A stretch of 64,000 nt of DNA, from NCBI GenBank assembly GCA_934692625.1, contig CAKUUC010000003.1:62001-126000 (forward strand). Direction: 5' to 3'. Of this stretch, positions 44,988 through 54,097 are shown in pieces. This stretch comes from an uncultured Candidatus Melainabacteria bacterium. GTDB lineage: Bacteria > Cyanobacteriota > Vampirovibrionia > Gastranaerophilales > Gastranaerophilaceae. A program made the position numbers and the translations under genes. The notes beneath the pieces were generated by a model, which worked only from the letters and a program-made list of their open reading frames with translations, was not told where the DNA came from and ran no database searches. Each line of letters opens with the position of its first letter. Within the stretch, counting starts at the first letter, position 1.

Positions 44988-45096
44988 ATTTTTCATTATT
45001 CACTCCAAGAATTTCATATATTACGAAATATTCAAATATGTGTAATGTTTGATTTTTTGTATATAATGTAATTATAGAAATAAAATAGGAGGTATA

Positions 45097-46263
45097 ATGG
45101 AAAATATCATATCAGGCAGTACGCCAAACAACGGACCGCACGTAAACCCTACCTGTATCAAAGTTGTAGGTGTTGGTGGCGGTGGCGGAAATGCCGTAAA
45201 CAGAATGTTAAAAGCGAAACTTGCCGGTGTTGAATTTTGGCTTATGAATACCGATTTGCAAGTTTTGACATACAGTAATGTCCAAAACAAAATTCAACTG
45301 GGCTCCGGCACTACAAAAGGTTTAGGCGCTGGCGGAGATCCTACAACCGGTGAAAAAGCAGCCATCGAAAATAAAGATGACATTATGAAAGCACTTGAAG
45401 GTGCAGATATGGTATTTGTCACTGCCGGTATGGGTGGTGGAACAGGAACAGGCGCCGCTCCTGTTGTTGCTCAAATTGCTAAAGATTTAGGCATTTTGAC
45501 AATTGCTTTCGTTACAAAACCTTTCAGTTGGGAAGGTAAAAAGAGAATGGCTCAAGCCGAAGCAGGTATTGAAAAACTTAGAAAATACGTTGATGCAATT
45601 CTTATCGTACCTAACGACAAACTTCTTCAAGTTGTTGAACGTCAAGTTGGTATCAGAGAGGCATTCTGCATTACTGATGAAGTTCTATACAGAGGTATTC
45701 AAGGTATTTCAGATACAATCACAATCCCAGGTATGATTAACATCGACTTTGCTGATGTTAGAAAAGTTATCAAAGATTCAGGTACTGCTTTGATGGGTAT
45801 TGGTCGTGCTCAAGGCGAAGGTAGAGCAATTAAAGCAGCTGAAATGGCTATTAATTCTCAACTTTTGGAATCATCAATTGATGGTGCTAAAGGTATTATC
45901 GTTAACATTACAGGTAGTTCAAATCTTACATTGTATGAAATTAACGATGCTACAAACATTATCAACAATGTTGTTAATGAAGATGCGGAAGTTATCATCG
46001 GTACTGCAATAAATGAAGCATTCCAAAACGAAATCCAAATTACAGTTATTGCTACCGGATTTGCAGAAAAATCACAATCCAGCATTCAAACTCCACAATT
46101 GTCTGCCGCTGAATATTTCCAAGGTAAGACAACACCAACAACTGCTACAACCGGCACAAGTTTTGGAACATCATCAACAACAACTCAAAGTAGCACAAGC
46201 ACAGGATTTCCAAAATTCTCATCAATGAATTTGGACTTGCCGGACTTTTTGAAAAAAGACTAA
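45097..46263 (+). CDS. ftsZ: Cell division protein FtsZ
   Basis: Tubulin-like GTPase that builds the Z ring. GTP-binding loops KVVGVGGGGGNAVNRM and MGGGTGTGAAPVVA, and the T7 loop NIDFADVR are intact. A Thr/Ser-rich linker (about 335-375) leads to the C-terminal peptide LDLPDFLKKD, which binds membrane tethers. 388 aa. AGGAGG precedes the ATG. Unlike many bacteria it lies outside the mur cluster. A terminator follows. Confidence 0.97.
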   Translation: MENIISGSTPNNGPHVNPTCIKVVGVGGGGGNAVNRMLKAKLAGVEFWLMNTDLQVLTYSNVQNKIQLGSGTTKGLGAGGDPTTGEKAAIENKDDIMKALEGADMVFVTAGMGGGTGTGAAPVVAQIAKDLGILTIAFVTKPFSWEGKKRMAQAEAGIEKLRKYVDAILIVPNDKLLQVVERQVGIREAFCITDEVLYRGIQGISDTITIPGMINIDFADVRKVIKDSGTALMGIGRAQGEGRAIKAAEMAINSQLLESSIDGAKGIIVNITGSSNLTLYEINDATNIINNVVNEDAEVIIGTAINEAFQNEIQITVIATGFAEKSQSSIQTPQLSAAEYFQGKTTPTTATTGTSFGTSSTTTQSSTSTGFPKFSSMNLDLPDFLKKD

Positions 46264-46286
46264 TGTTTGAATAAAAAATACATAAC

Positions 46287-46316
46287 AAAAAAGGAAGTTC
46301 AATGACTTCCTTTTTT
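46287..46316. terminator. Bidirectional intrinsic terminator
   Basis: AAAAAAGGAAGT (46287-46298) and ACTTCCTTTTTT (46305-46316) form a perfect stem with a six-base loop. It serves ftsZ and the convergent AMP-ligase gene. Confidence 0.9.
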
Positions 46317-46353
46317 GTGTTTAAATTTATAAAATTTCTATTCGCTAAACATT

Positions 46354-48024
46354 TTACAATGCTAAAGTTTCTTCCTTAACCACTGCACGTTTTACTTTTC
46401 TTGTAGCCGTTCTAGGCAACGGAGAAGTTCTCACAACAATATTTACTGGACGTTTGTATGGCGCTAACTGAACAGCCAAACGTTTAACTTCTTGTCCAAT
46501 AAATTTTTGTAATTCTTCCGTATCTTTATGAGCATCTAAAACTTCTTGAGTTGGAACAATCACAGTCATAATTTCTTCAGTACCATCTTTTGCGCCGGAA
46601 CTTCTTGTTGCTCCAAAGACACAAACTTCTGAGAAATTCTTATTTTGTTCCAAAACAGCTTCGACTTCTTCAGGAAAAACTTTTTTACCACCTGATAGAA
46701 CAATCATATTTTTAATTCTACCTGTAATATACAATCTGCCATCTTCATCAAATTCAGCAATATCACCGGTATGGAACCAACCATCAGGTTCTAAAACTTC
46801 TTCTGTTTTTTCAGGATTGTTATAATAACCTTTCATTACAGAAGGACCTTTAACTAACAATTCTCCGGTTTCTTCATCAATTTTAGCATCGTAAGAATCC
46901 AAAACTAAACCAACAGACAACAATTTTCTGTCTTCCCCTCTATCAATAGAAATAATCGGACTTGTTTCTGTTAATCCGTAGCATTGGAAAACTTTGATGC
47001 CAATTCTTTCAAAGAATTCACCGACAGCAGCATCTAACGGCGCACCACCAGTGATAAATCCGTAGAAATTACCGCCAAATTTTGCCAAAATACTTCTGAA
47101 TAATTGACGTCTGATAGAGTAATCAGGAATAAATTCAGCCGCTGCGTAAGAACGTTCGAACAAAATTCTTTCATCTTCCGGCAATGATTTTATATCGGCT
47201 TCAATTGTAGTTTTCAACAATTTCATAAACGCCGGAACAACAATCATAAAATCTATTTTCTTTTCACGCATATCACCCAATACATCACGTGGCTTCAAAC
47301 TTTGTGGGTAAAATATTGAAGCACCTCTATTCAAGAAAGTTGAAAAACCGACAGTCATTTCAAACAAATGATTCATCGGCAAAATAGATAACAAATTCAC
47401 ATTTTCTTGCGGCAAAATTTCAGGCAAAACTCTCTCCAAGCCTAAAACCTGAGAAGTCATATTTCCAAAAGTAGTTTGAACCCCCTTTGGAGCACCTGTT
47501 GTCCCTGAAGTATAAATAATGAACGCAGTATCACGCAACGAACGATGACGCCATTTACACTCTTTTGCATCAGGCAAAGTATACAATGTCGGAATTGAAC
47601 AATTTGGACTGTGTTCGTCCATCAAAATCAAATTTTTAATTGACGGAATTCTCTTTTGCAATTCCAAACCTCTTTGCAAATTCGCCAAAGAAATTGCCAA
47701 CACAGATGGTTGAGCACTTGTCAAAATTGATTCTAATTCATATATAGTTAATTTATTATCAAGTGGAACTGTCACCATGCCGGAAATTACAGATGCAAAT
47801 ACACATGCACCCATTTCTGGCATAGATTCTGATAGAATTGCTAACCTGTCACCTTTTTGCATTTGTAATTCATTCAAAAGATAACTCGCTAACTGTCTGG
47901 TCAAAAGTCCCAAACCCTTGTAAGTAAGTTCTTTCCAACCATATTTATTTCTTTTGCCTAACGCAATTCTTTCACCATACAATCTCGTATTTTTATCCAA
48001 CAAAGATAATACATTTTCTTTCAT
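46354..48024 (-). CDS. Acyl-CoA/acyl-ACP synthetase, AMP-binding family, 556 aa
   Basis: ANL-superfamily adenylating enzyme for long-chain fatty acids. Phosphate loop YTSGTTGAPKGVQ, adenine motif GGAPLDAAVG, YGLTETSP, and the hinge GDIAEFDEDGRLYITGRIKNMIVLSGGKKVFP are intact, ending with the catalytic lysine region (PLPRTATRKVKRAVV). It stands just upstream of an acyl-ACP thioesterase gene, so it could activate the acids that enzyme releases. GGGGAG precedes the ATG. Confidence 0.9.
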   Translation of the reverse strand: MKENVLSLLDKNTRLYGERIALGKRNKYGWKELTYKGLGLLTRQLASYLLNELQMQKGDRLAILSESMPEMGACVFASVISGMVTVPLDNKLTIYELESILTSAQPSVLAISLANLQRGLELQKRIPSIKNLILMDEHSPNCSIPTLYTLPDAKECKWRHRSLRDTAFIIYTSGTTGAPKGVQTTFGNMTSQVLGLERVLPEILPQENVNLLSILPMNHLFEMTVGFSTFLNRGASIFYPQSLKPRDVLGDMREKKIDFMIVVPAFMKLLKTTIEADIKSLPEDERILFERSYAAAEFIPDYSIRRQLFRSILAKFGGNFYGFITGGAPLDAAVGEFFERIGIKVFQCYGLTETSPIISIDRGEDRKLLSVGLVLDSYDAKIDEETGELLVKGPSVMKGYYNNPEKTEEVLEPDGWFHTGDIAEFDEDGRLYITGRIKNMIVLSGGKKVFPEEVEAVLEQNKNFSEVCVFGATRSSGAKDGTEEIMTVIVPTQEVLDAHKDTEELQKFIGQEVKRLAVQLAPYKRPVNIVVRTSPLPRTATRKVKRAVVKEETLAL

Positions 48025-48077
48025 TCTATACTCCCCTGTACCTCAAATATTTTATATCGGAATTATACCATAATTTA

Positions 48078-48839
48078 TTATTTTTGACTATATTTTTCAT
48101 ATTCAATTCTTAACAAACAAAGGATTTCGCCATTGTTTGCATTTTCAATTATATGTTGAGAGAACTCATTATTTTCTTCGAATTTAACCTTAGATTTTAT
48201 AGGAGTTCCAAAACTTACATCGTGTTTATAATAAACATCAATTGCCCTAATCTGGTGCAAATTTCTGAACTCATAATCCAAAGATTCCAATGCCCAAGTG
48301 ATATAAACCGTATTATTTACATGATTATTTATATCTAAATCATCGTACCTGATTTCAAAAAACTTCTCACTATCACAATCGACAAAAGGTTTCAATCTAT
48401 TTAATTTTAAGTCATCAACTCTTGGTGTAAACTGTAGAAATTCCGGAAATTCCTTTTCAATATTAACAATTGATTTTTCTTGCAAATTTACAATAAACCA
48501 ACTCGACATTGCCCTCAAAATCACATCGTTCGTATCCTTGTTAACAATTTCAAAATCACGATAAAAAGTAGATTTTTGACAACCGCGACTTTCTGTTTTT
48601 ATTCTAATATTTTTGATACCTTTTTGAGAATTTTTAAATTCTATACGATATCGAATGAGGAACCACCCGAGACCTCGTTTTAGCAACTCTTCGCAACTAT
48701 AACGTTTATCCATTGTTGAAATTGATTTTTCAGCCAAATCCTGCATAAAATCTAACAGCGCAACCGGTTTTACTCGTTGAGAACAATCCGTTTCAGATAT
48801 CGAAATTGTATAATCTTTTTCCAATGAATTTTTTGACAT
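48078..48839 (-). CDS. Acyl-ACP thioesterase, 253 aa
   Basis: Two hot-dog domains as in plant FatA/FatB and bacterial PF01643 enzymes. The catalytic segment is DLDINNHVNNTVYITWALE (Asn/His). The N-terminal domain has GLGWFLIRYRIEF. Free fatty acids released from ACP would then be activated by the adjacent ligase. I chose ATG 48839 (MSKNSLEKDY); the in-frame ATG at 48884 starts with a hydrophobic stretch that does not match the family. Confidence 0.82.
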   Translation of the reverse strand: MSKNSLEKDYTISISETDCSQRVKPVALLDFMQDLAEKSISTMDKRYSCEELLKRGLGWFLIRYRIEFKNSQKGIKNIRIKTESRGCQKSTFYRDFEIVNKDTNDVILRAMSSWFIVNLQEKSIVNIEKEFPEFLQFTPRVDDLKLNRLKPFVDCDSEKFFEIRYDDLDINNHVNNTVYITWALESLDYEFRNLHQIRAIDVYYKHDVSFGTPIKSKVKFEENNEFSQHIIENANNGEILCLLRIEYEKYSQK

Positions 48840-48899
48840 ATTTATACTTACGCTCTTGTGTAAAATTATTATATAAATTACCAAATTTTACAAGAAAAA

Positions 48900-51728
48900 C
48901 TATTTCAATTTTTTCAAGGAAGAAATAAAGTTGTTATGTTCAATATCACCATCAACTTTTGTCAAAAATATCTGACAATCTTTTTCGTCAGCGTCAATTG
49001 GCGGAATTTGAGAAATTTCTGCGGAATAATAATTTATATCGTTATTACCACTCAACGGAATATGATTTGATAACGCATTCAATGATAAGTTACGCAAAAA
49101 GCCGAACGGTCCTTTTTTACGATTAGAAAATTTGGTATAAATTCTCAAAGCGGCATCTTGGTTTTCTAAATTATAAGTTCCAATAATATAAGAACTTAAT
49201 TGAGGAGCCGTAGACCTTATCATAAGCGGATAAACGACATTATCTTTTATTCTCAAATCACCTTTGATAATGTCAAAACTACCTTCCGGAATACTTACCA
49301 AATCAGAAACAATTGAAGGACTAACCATAGTAACCGGATTTCTGAAAATCGCAGCAACTTTCATTACATACTCAATCAAACCGACTTTTCCGATTATACC
49401 TTCATCAACTCGGAATTGAATTCTTCCATTTAACTTCAAGCTGTCATCAGTATTCAATTCAATCAACCCCATCGCTTTTCCCTGAATTTCTTTTGACAAG
49501 TTGAGTAACGAAGTAGCAATAATGTCTGAATTTACATCTTTCACACCTAATCGAACGGCATATTTGTGATTTTTCAAATCGCAATCAATTTTGGCAGTAG
49601 AAATTCCTTCTGCAATATTAAACTTGTTAGATGTAATTTTCAAAAAACTGTTTTTATCCAAAGACATTGTTGCAATTACATCTGAAAAATTTATTCCCTT
49701 GTAAAAACCTTTTGCAACCTTCAAAACTCCATTTTCAACAATTAAATTTGCCAAATCAAACGCTTGAGCATTTGCTTCTGCATCAACATCATCGCCACCT
49801 TGTTCTATTGAACGTGCAATTTCGGCTTGTACATTATCAGAAACTTGTGTTGGTTGTTGAGCATTAAACGCTTGTAAATATTTTTCAATATCAATATTAT
49901 CTAAGTTCAGCGTAATATTTTTTACAACAATCGGAAATTTTATCTCATTTACAATTGAACCGTCTAAATCATACTTTGAACGTCTATAGCGACCGTCAGA
50001 TTTAATATTTATAAGATTATTTTTTGCTGTGAATTCGCCACTTTTTATAAACAGTCTTTGAGCAGGAATTGCAACTTTATCAACCTTCATTGAACCTTCA
50101 AGAACCGGATATTTACCGGTATAAATAATGCGCATATTTCCTGAAAAATTACCATTTTTAAATAATTTTTCCTTTAGTAACATATTGATAAAACCGCTCG
50201 GCATTGGTTTTGGCAAAGAAAATCCAAAATCTTTAACAAAAGTTTGCCCGTTTGAAAAATCAATATTACCGTTCATGCTAACTATATTGATTGGTTTGAG
50301 TTTTTTACCGTCAACAGTGCCTCTATCAGCAAAATAGTCCAAAGATTTAATATTCAACAGCATATCTTCAAAATGCATTTTCGCTGCCAAAACTCGATTT
50401 GCATCATCGTTCATTACAGATTCTTCACCATCAATAACAAAACCATTTCCTTTTTTGAACATATAAAGCCATGTCAAATCAATCTTATTATTTTTAGACT
50501 TTAACATAACACGAGTATCCGCTTTTCCAGTGATTCTTATCGGATAGTTTATCATTTTTGAAAGATAATTTTTGGCAAAATCATCAGCAACAATAGCGTT
50601 TCCAGTCAAATCGGTATCAATAGTTTTGAGATAATCTTTAACTGTTCCGCCAAAATCCATCTTATTAGCAGGTTTGTCGTTGTAATACCCTTTAAAATTT
50701 TTCAAATCAATTTTGTAATTATCAAATTTCACATCGCCATTAGTCAACAAAATTGGTAAATCCATAAGTGGAATTAGTTTAAATCTCAATTTGTTCAACT
50801 TAACAGAACCATTCATGTTTTTGTTATCAGCACTCACATCAAAATCAAAATTTCCTGAAATATCCTTGAAATAGACAAGTTGCTCCCCAATATTATTTTC
50901 AATAATTTGAGTATCTAATAAACTCAACACCTCAGGAATTTGAAAATTTTTAGCACGTAAATTGACAGAATAATTATACTTGCTATCAACAAAACCTTTC
51001 AAATTAACTATTGATTTTGCTTTATTACCTCTTTCGACCAATATTTTTGAATTTTTGATAATTATTTTTTCATTATTTTTCAAATATATACTGCCATCAT
51101 CAATTGCAGACAACTTAATCGTTTCTGTACCTTTTGTAATAAAAAGATTTGCATTATAAGAAATTTTCTTATCCGCATTTTGTGGAATTATACCAAAATT
51201 CTTGGCATTTAATTTCATCTTTGTTTTTTTATCAATATCGTACAATATATCAAGATTTTTCACATCCAATGTTGAATGAAAAATATCAACAGAATATTCA
51301 GATTTTTGTGTCTTTTGCTCTTGTTTGAAAAATGGAAGAGCAAGGAATTTATTAACATCTACAAAAATACTATCTGCATCTACAAAATTAATAATAACGT
51401 TCTTTTTCTTAATTATTTCTTTTAATGACAAATCCGTATCAAAATTTTCAACAATAAAAATCTTAGGGGATTTTGTTGTTGAAATAGAAAGCTCTTCAAC
51501 TCCAAACTTCACATCAGGACTGAGAGAAGTTTTCAAATACGGAGTTTTTATTTCTAACTTCGTATCAGGATAAGCCTTTTCTACAATATTTTGTGCATAA
51601 TTTATAACCTTTGGATTAGAAACAGCATAAGGTAATACGTACAAATAAATCAAAAATGGCAAAGCGGCAATAAATGCTAAAAGCACCGTCGAAGTAAGAC
51701 AAAATTTTAATATGGTTTTTATTTTCAT
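48900..51728 (-). CDS. Giant AsmA-like membrane-anchored protein, 942 aa
   Basis: One N-terminal membrane helix (KFCLTSTVLLAFIAALPFL, about 9-27) is followed by a long chain of short beta-strands of the AsmA/TamB/DUF3971 repeat type. The C-terminal 180 residues (KVGLIEYVMKVAAIFRNP, SFDIIKGDLRIKDNVVYPL) resemble the AsmA-like C-terminal domain. Such proteins span the periplasm and are thought to carry lipid between the membranes. The setting beside an acyl-ACP thioesterase and ligase fits lipid traffic. ATG 51728 has GAGAGAG upstream and a TATAAT box near 51742. Confidence 0.72.
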   Translation of the reverse strand: MKIKTILKFCLTSTVLLAFIAALPFLIYLYVLPYAVSNPKVINYAQNIVEKAYPDTKLEIKTPYLKTSLSPDVKFGVEELSISTTKSPKIFIVENFDTDLSLKEIIKKKNVIINFVDADSIFVDVNKFLALPFFKQEQKTQKSEYSVDIFHSTLDVKNLDILYDIDKKTKMKLNAKNFGIIPQNADKKISYNANLFITKGTETIKLSAIDDGSIYLKNNEKIIIKNSKILVERGNKAKSIVNLKGFVDSKYNYSVNLRAKNFQIPEVLSLLDTQIIENNIGEQLVYFKDISGNFDFDVSADNKNMNGSVKLNKLRFKLIPLMDLPILLTNGDVKFDNYKIDLKNFKGYYNDKPANKMDFGGTVKDYLKTIDTDLTGNAIVADDFAKNYLSKMINYPIRITGKADTRVMLKSKNNKIDLTWLYMFKKGNGFVIDGEESVMNDDANRVLAAKMHFEDMLLNIKSLDYFADRGTVDGKKLKPINIVSMNGNIDFSNGQTFVKDFGFSLPKPMPSGFINMLLKEKLFKNGNFSGNMRIIYTGKYPVLEGSMKVDKVAIPAQRLFIKSGEFTAKNNLINIKSDGRYRRSKYDLDGSIVNEIKFPIVVKNITLNLDNIDIEKYLQAFNAQQPTQVSDNVQAEIARSIEQGGDDVDAEANAQAFDLANLIVENGVLKVAKGFYKGINFSDVIATMSLDKNSFLKITSNKFNIAEGISTAKIDCDLKNHKYAVRLGVKDVNSDIIATSLLNLSKEIQGKAMGLIELNTDDSLKLNGRIQFRVDEGIIGKVGLIEYVMKVAAIFRNPVTMVSPSIVSDLVSIPEGSFDIIKGDLRIKDNVVYPLMIRSTAPQLSSYIIGTYNLENQDAALRIYTKFSNRKKGPFGFLRNLSLNALSNHIPLSGNNDINYYSAEISQIPPIDADEKDCQIFLTKVDGDIEHNNFISSLKKLK

Positions 51729-51815
51729 AAACGCTCTCTCGAATGTCATTATAACACGACAAAAAAATTTTTATCCATATAAATATCTTTGCATACTTCG
51801 TGATACAATGTAACT

Positions 51816-52712
51816 ATGATAAGAAGAATTTTTGCAATTATTCTATTCCTAATATTTTTGACACCATGCTTGGCTAACGCCACAGAACAACCTTGCACAA
51901 ACAGTGTCATAACATTTTCACAAGATGAGAAATGGGGTTTAAAAGATAAAACAAACAACAATATTCTGGTTGAACCGACATATAAACGATTGATTAGAGT
52001 TGGTAACAGTTCATGGATTGCCCAAAACAAAAAAAATAAATACGGACTGATTGACTCGCAAGGTAATATCTTAGTTCCAATAAAATATATTCACGCAGAT
52101 AGAATAGTCAACAATTTTGCAAAATTTGGTAACTATGGCGATTACGGATTATATGATGAATACGGAACTCAAATTATCCCTCAAAAATTCAGAAAAATAG
52201 AAATCCTATACGGAAAAATGTTTTTAACATACAAAAATTATAAATATGGGGTTGTCGGCTATGACGGTAAAGTTATTTTAGATAACGTATTTGATGATAT
52301 TTACATGCCAAAACCTAACGTTATGCGCCTACAATACAAAACAAGATGGTACGAAATTGAACAAGTAAAAGCAGAAACTCTTACACTTCCTACAAAAAAC
52401 ACCTTGAAAGACACCGAAGACTTTAATTTAGGAAACATCGTTATAAATACCGGTGTTGTTTCAGGATATTCAGTTTTAACATTTTCCGATTATGTAATTA
52501 AATTGATTTCATCGATTTCACCTGCACATGAAGAAACTATTGACGAACTTTTGTTATCTCAAGGAACTGACACAGTTGATATTTTAATGAAATTAACATG
52601 GCTTCCTAAATATCCGTTCGTCTTTGGTAGAAAATATTATGAAAATGTTCGAAATCCAAACAACGGACCATTGACCAATGTACGTAACGAATTAATTCAA
52701 CAAATTAAGTAA
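51816..52712 (+). CDS. Secreted WG-repeat protein, 298 aa
   Basis: A signal peptide (MIRRIFAIILFLIFLTPCLANA, cleavage near residue 22) is followed by about four WG-type repeats: KWGLKDKTNNNILVEPTYK, KYGLIDSQGNILVPIKY, DYGLYDEYGTQIIPQKF and KYGVVGYDGKVILDNVF. The C-terminal 110 residues are a separate helical/mixed domain. WG repeats are beta-structured protein-binding modules. The gene diverges from the AsmA-like protein, 87 bases apart. Confidence 0.82.
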   Translation: MIRRIFAIILFLIFLTPCLANATEQPCTNSVITFSQDEKWGLKDKTNNNILVEPTYKRLIRVGNSSWIAQNKKNKYGLIDSQGNILVPIKYIHADRIVNNFAKFGNYGDYGLYDEYGTQIIPQKFRKIEILYGKMFLTYKNYKYGVVGYDGKVILDNVFDDIYMPKPNVMRLQYKTRWYEIEQVKAETLTLPTKNTLKDTEDFNLGNIVINTGVVSGYSVLTFSDYVIKLISSISPAHEETIDELLLSQGTDTVDILMKLTWLPKYPFVFGRKYYENVRNPNNGPLTNVRNELIQQIK

Positions 52713-52720
52713 TTAAAATT

Positions 52721-53326
52721 ATGATTGAAAATTATAAAAAATATTTAGACATAATTCAAAATAAATTAGACAGTTTTTTCGATAGACAAAAAGAATACAT
52801 TTTTTGTAAAGACGGTTGTTCAAAGTGCTGTCAAGACGCTCAATTTCCTTATAGCGAAATAGAATATGAATATCTTTTAGAAGGTTACAAAAAATTACCA
52901 AAAGAAACACAAGAACAAATCAAGCAAAACGCCCAAAATGTCCTAATCCAAAAACAAAACTATAATGATACAAACAAAAAATTCACGTACAAGTGTCCGT
53001 TTTTGATTAATAATTCTTGTGCTTGCTATGAACATCGTGGAATTGTTTGCAGAACATTCGGACTATTGAGCATTGGTCCAGATGACAAAAATCCACAAAT
53101 GCCATTTTGTATTTTGGAAGGGTTAAACTATTCTAACGTTTACGACAAAAAGACAAACAGATTAAGTACAGAAAAATTCAAACAACTGAACTTGAAAAAT
53201 CCTCCAACAATTTTTAATATTGATTACAAGACTTTGACGGATTCAGATTTTGAAAAGTGTCTTAATTTCAAATTTGGCAAAATTTCTGCACTAATTGATC
53301 ACATCGAGCGCAAACCGTTACCGTGA
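52721..53326 (+). CDS. YkgJ-like CxxCC cysteine-cluster protein, 201 aa
   Basis: Cys29, Cys33, Cys36 and Cys37 in FCKDGCSKCCQDAQF form the CxxxCxxCC motif, and further cysteines follow in CPFLINNSCACYEHRGIVCRTFG. Family members bind zinc or an iron-sulfur cluster; function is otherwise unknown. Eight bases after the WG-repeat gene, without a clear ribosome site. It overlaps convergent pflA by nine bases. Confidence 0.85.
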   Translation: MIENYKKYLDIIQNKLDSFFDRQKEYIFCKDGCSKCCQDAQFPYSEIEYEYLLEGYKKLPKETQEQIKQNAQNVLIQKQNYNDTNKKFTYKCPFLINNSCACYEHRGIVCRTFGLLSIGPDDKNPQMPFCILEGLNYSNVYDKKTNRLSTEKFKQLNLKNPPTIFNIDYKTLTDSDFEKCLNFKFGKISALIDHIERKPLP

Positions 53327-54058
53327 ACTTTTTATACCTTCAAGAATGAATCCTCTAGCCGTTAACGCTTCTTCTTTTGTCAATGGCTCAATACCTTTTA
53401 ACGGATATTCTATCCCTAAATTTTCGTACTTTGGAATTGCCATATCATGATATGGTAAAACATCCAGTGCTTTGACATTGCGCAACTTTCCAATAAATGC
53501 ACCAAGTTCTCTTAAATATTTTTCATTATAAGTAATTTTAGGAACAACAACATGGCGAACCCACATTGGAATACTTTTTTGTGACAAATAGCGAGCAAAA
53601 TCCAAAATATTAGTATTTGGTAGCCCAGTCAACTTTTTATGCTCCTCATTATCAATATGTTTAATATCTAACAAAACTAAATCAGTATATTTCAACAATT
53701 CATCAATTTTTTCAGTATTATTTTTATTAAAAAGAATACCGGAAGTATCTAGTGCCGTATGGATATTTTTCAACTTTGCCGCTTTGAACAACTCCGTCAC
53801 AAAGTCAATTTGCATCAACGGTTCTCCACCAGTCACAGTAAGCCCGCCACTTTTTACAAATTCTTTCACTCCGTCATACTTTTCTAAGATTTCAGAAACA
53901 GACATTTGTGTATTCATTTCTGTCGACCAACTGTCTGGATTGTGGCAATATTTGCAACGCATAGGGCAACCTTGAACAAAAACTACAAATCTTATTCCAG
54001 GACCGTCAACAGTTCCACAACTTTCTATTGAATGAATATTTCCTAATATTTCTGCCAT
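53318..54058 (-). CDS. pflA: Pyruvate formate-lyase-activating enzyme
   Basis: Radical SAM enzyme that makes the glycyl radical of pyruvate formate-lyase. The cluster motif CPMRCKYC (CxxxCxxC) and the N-terminal SIESCGTVDGPGIRFVVF are diagnostic, with GGEPLMQ. I start at ATG 54058 (MAEILGNIHSIES); a longer frame reaches 54097. No pflB is nearby. Its presence implies fermentative anaerobic metabolism. Confidence 0.93.
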   Translation of the reverse strand: MAEILGNIHSIESCGTVDGPGIRFVVFVQGCPMRCKYCHNPDSWSTEMNTQMSVSEILEKYDGVKEFVKSGGLTVTGGEPLMQIDFVTELFKAAKLKNIHTALDTSGILFNKNNTEKIDELLKYTDLVLLDIKHIDNEEHKKLTGLPNTNILDFARYLSQKSIPMWVRHVVVPKITYNEKYLRELGAFIGKLRNVKALDVLPYHDMAIPKYENLGIEYPLKGIEPLTKEEALTARGFILEGIKSSR

Positions 54059-54097
54059 ATTGATTAAAATAATACAACTACCACAAAAGGTCAACAA

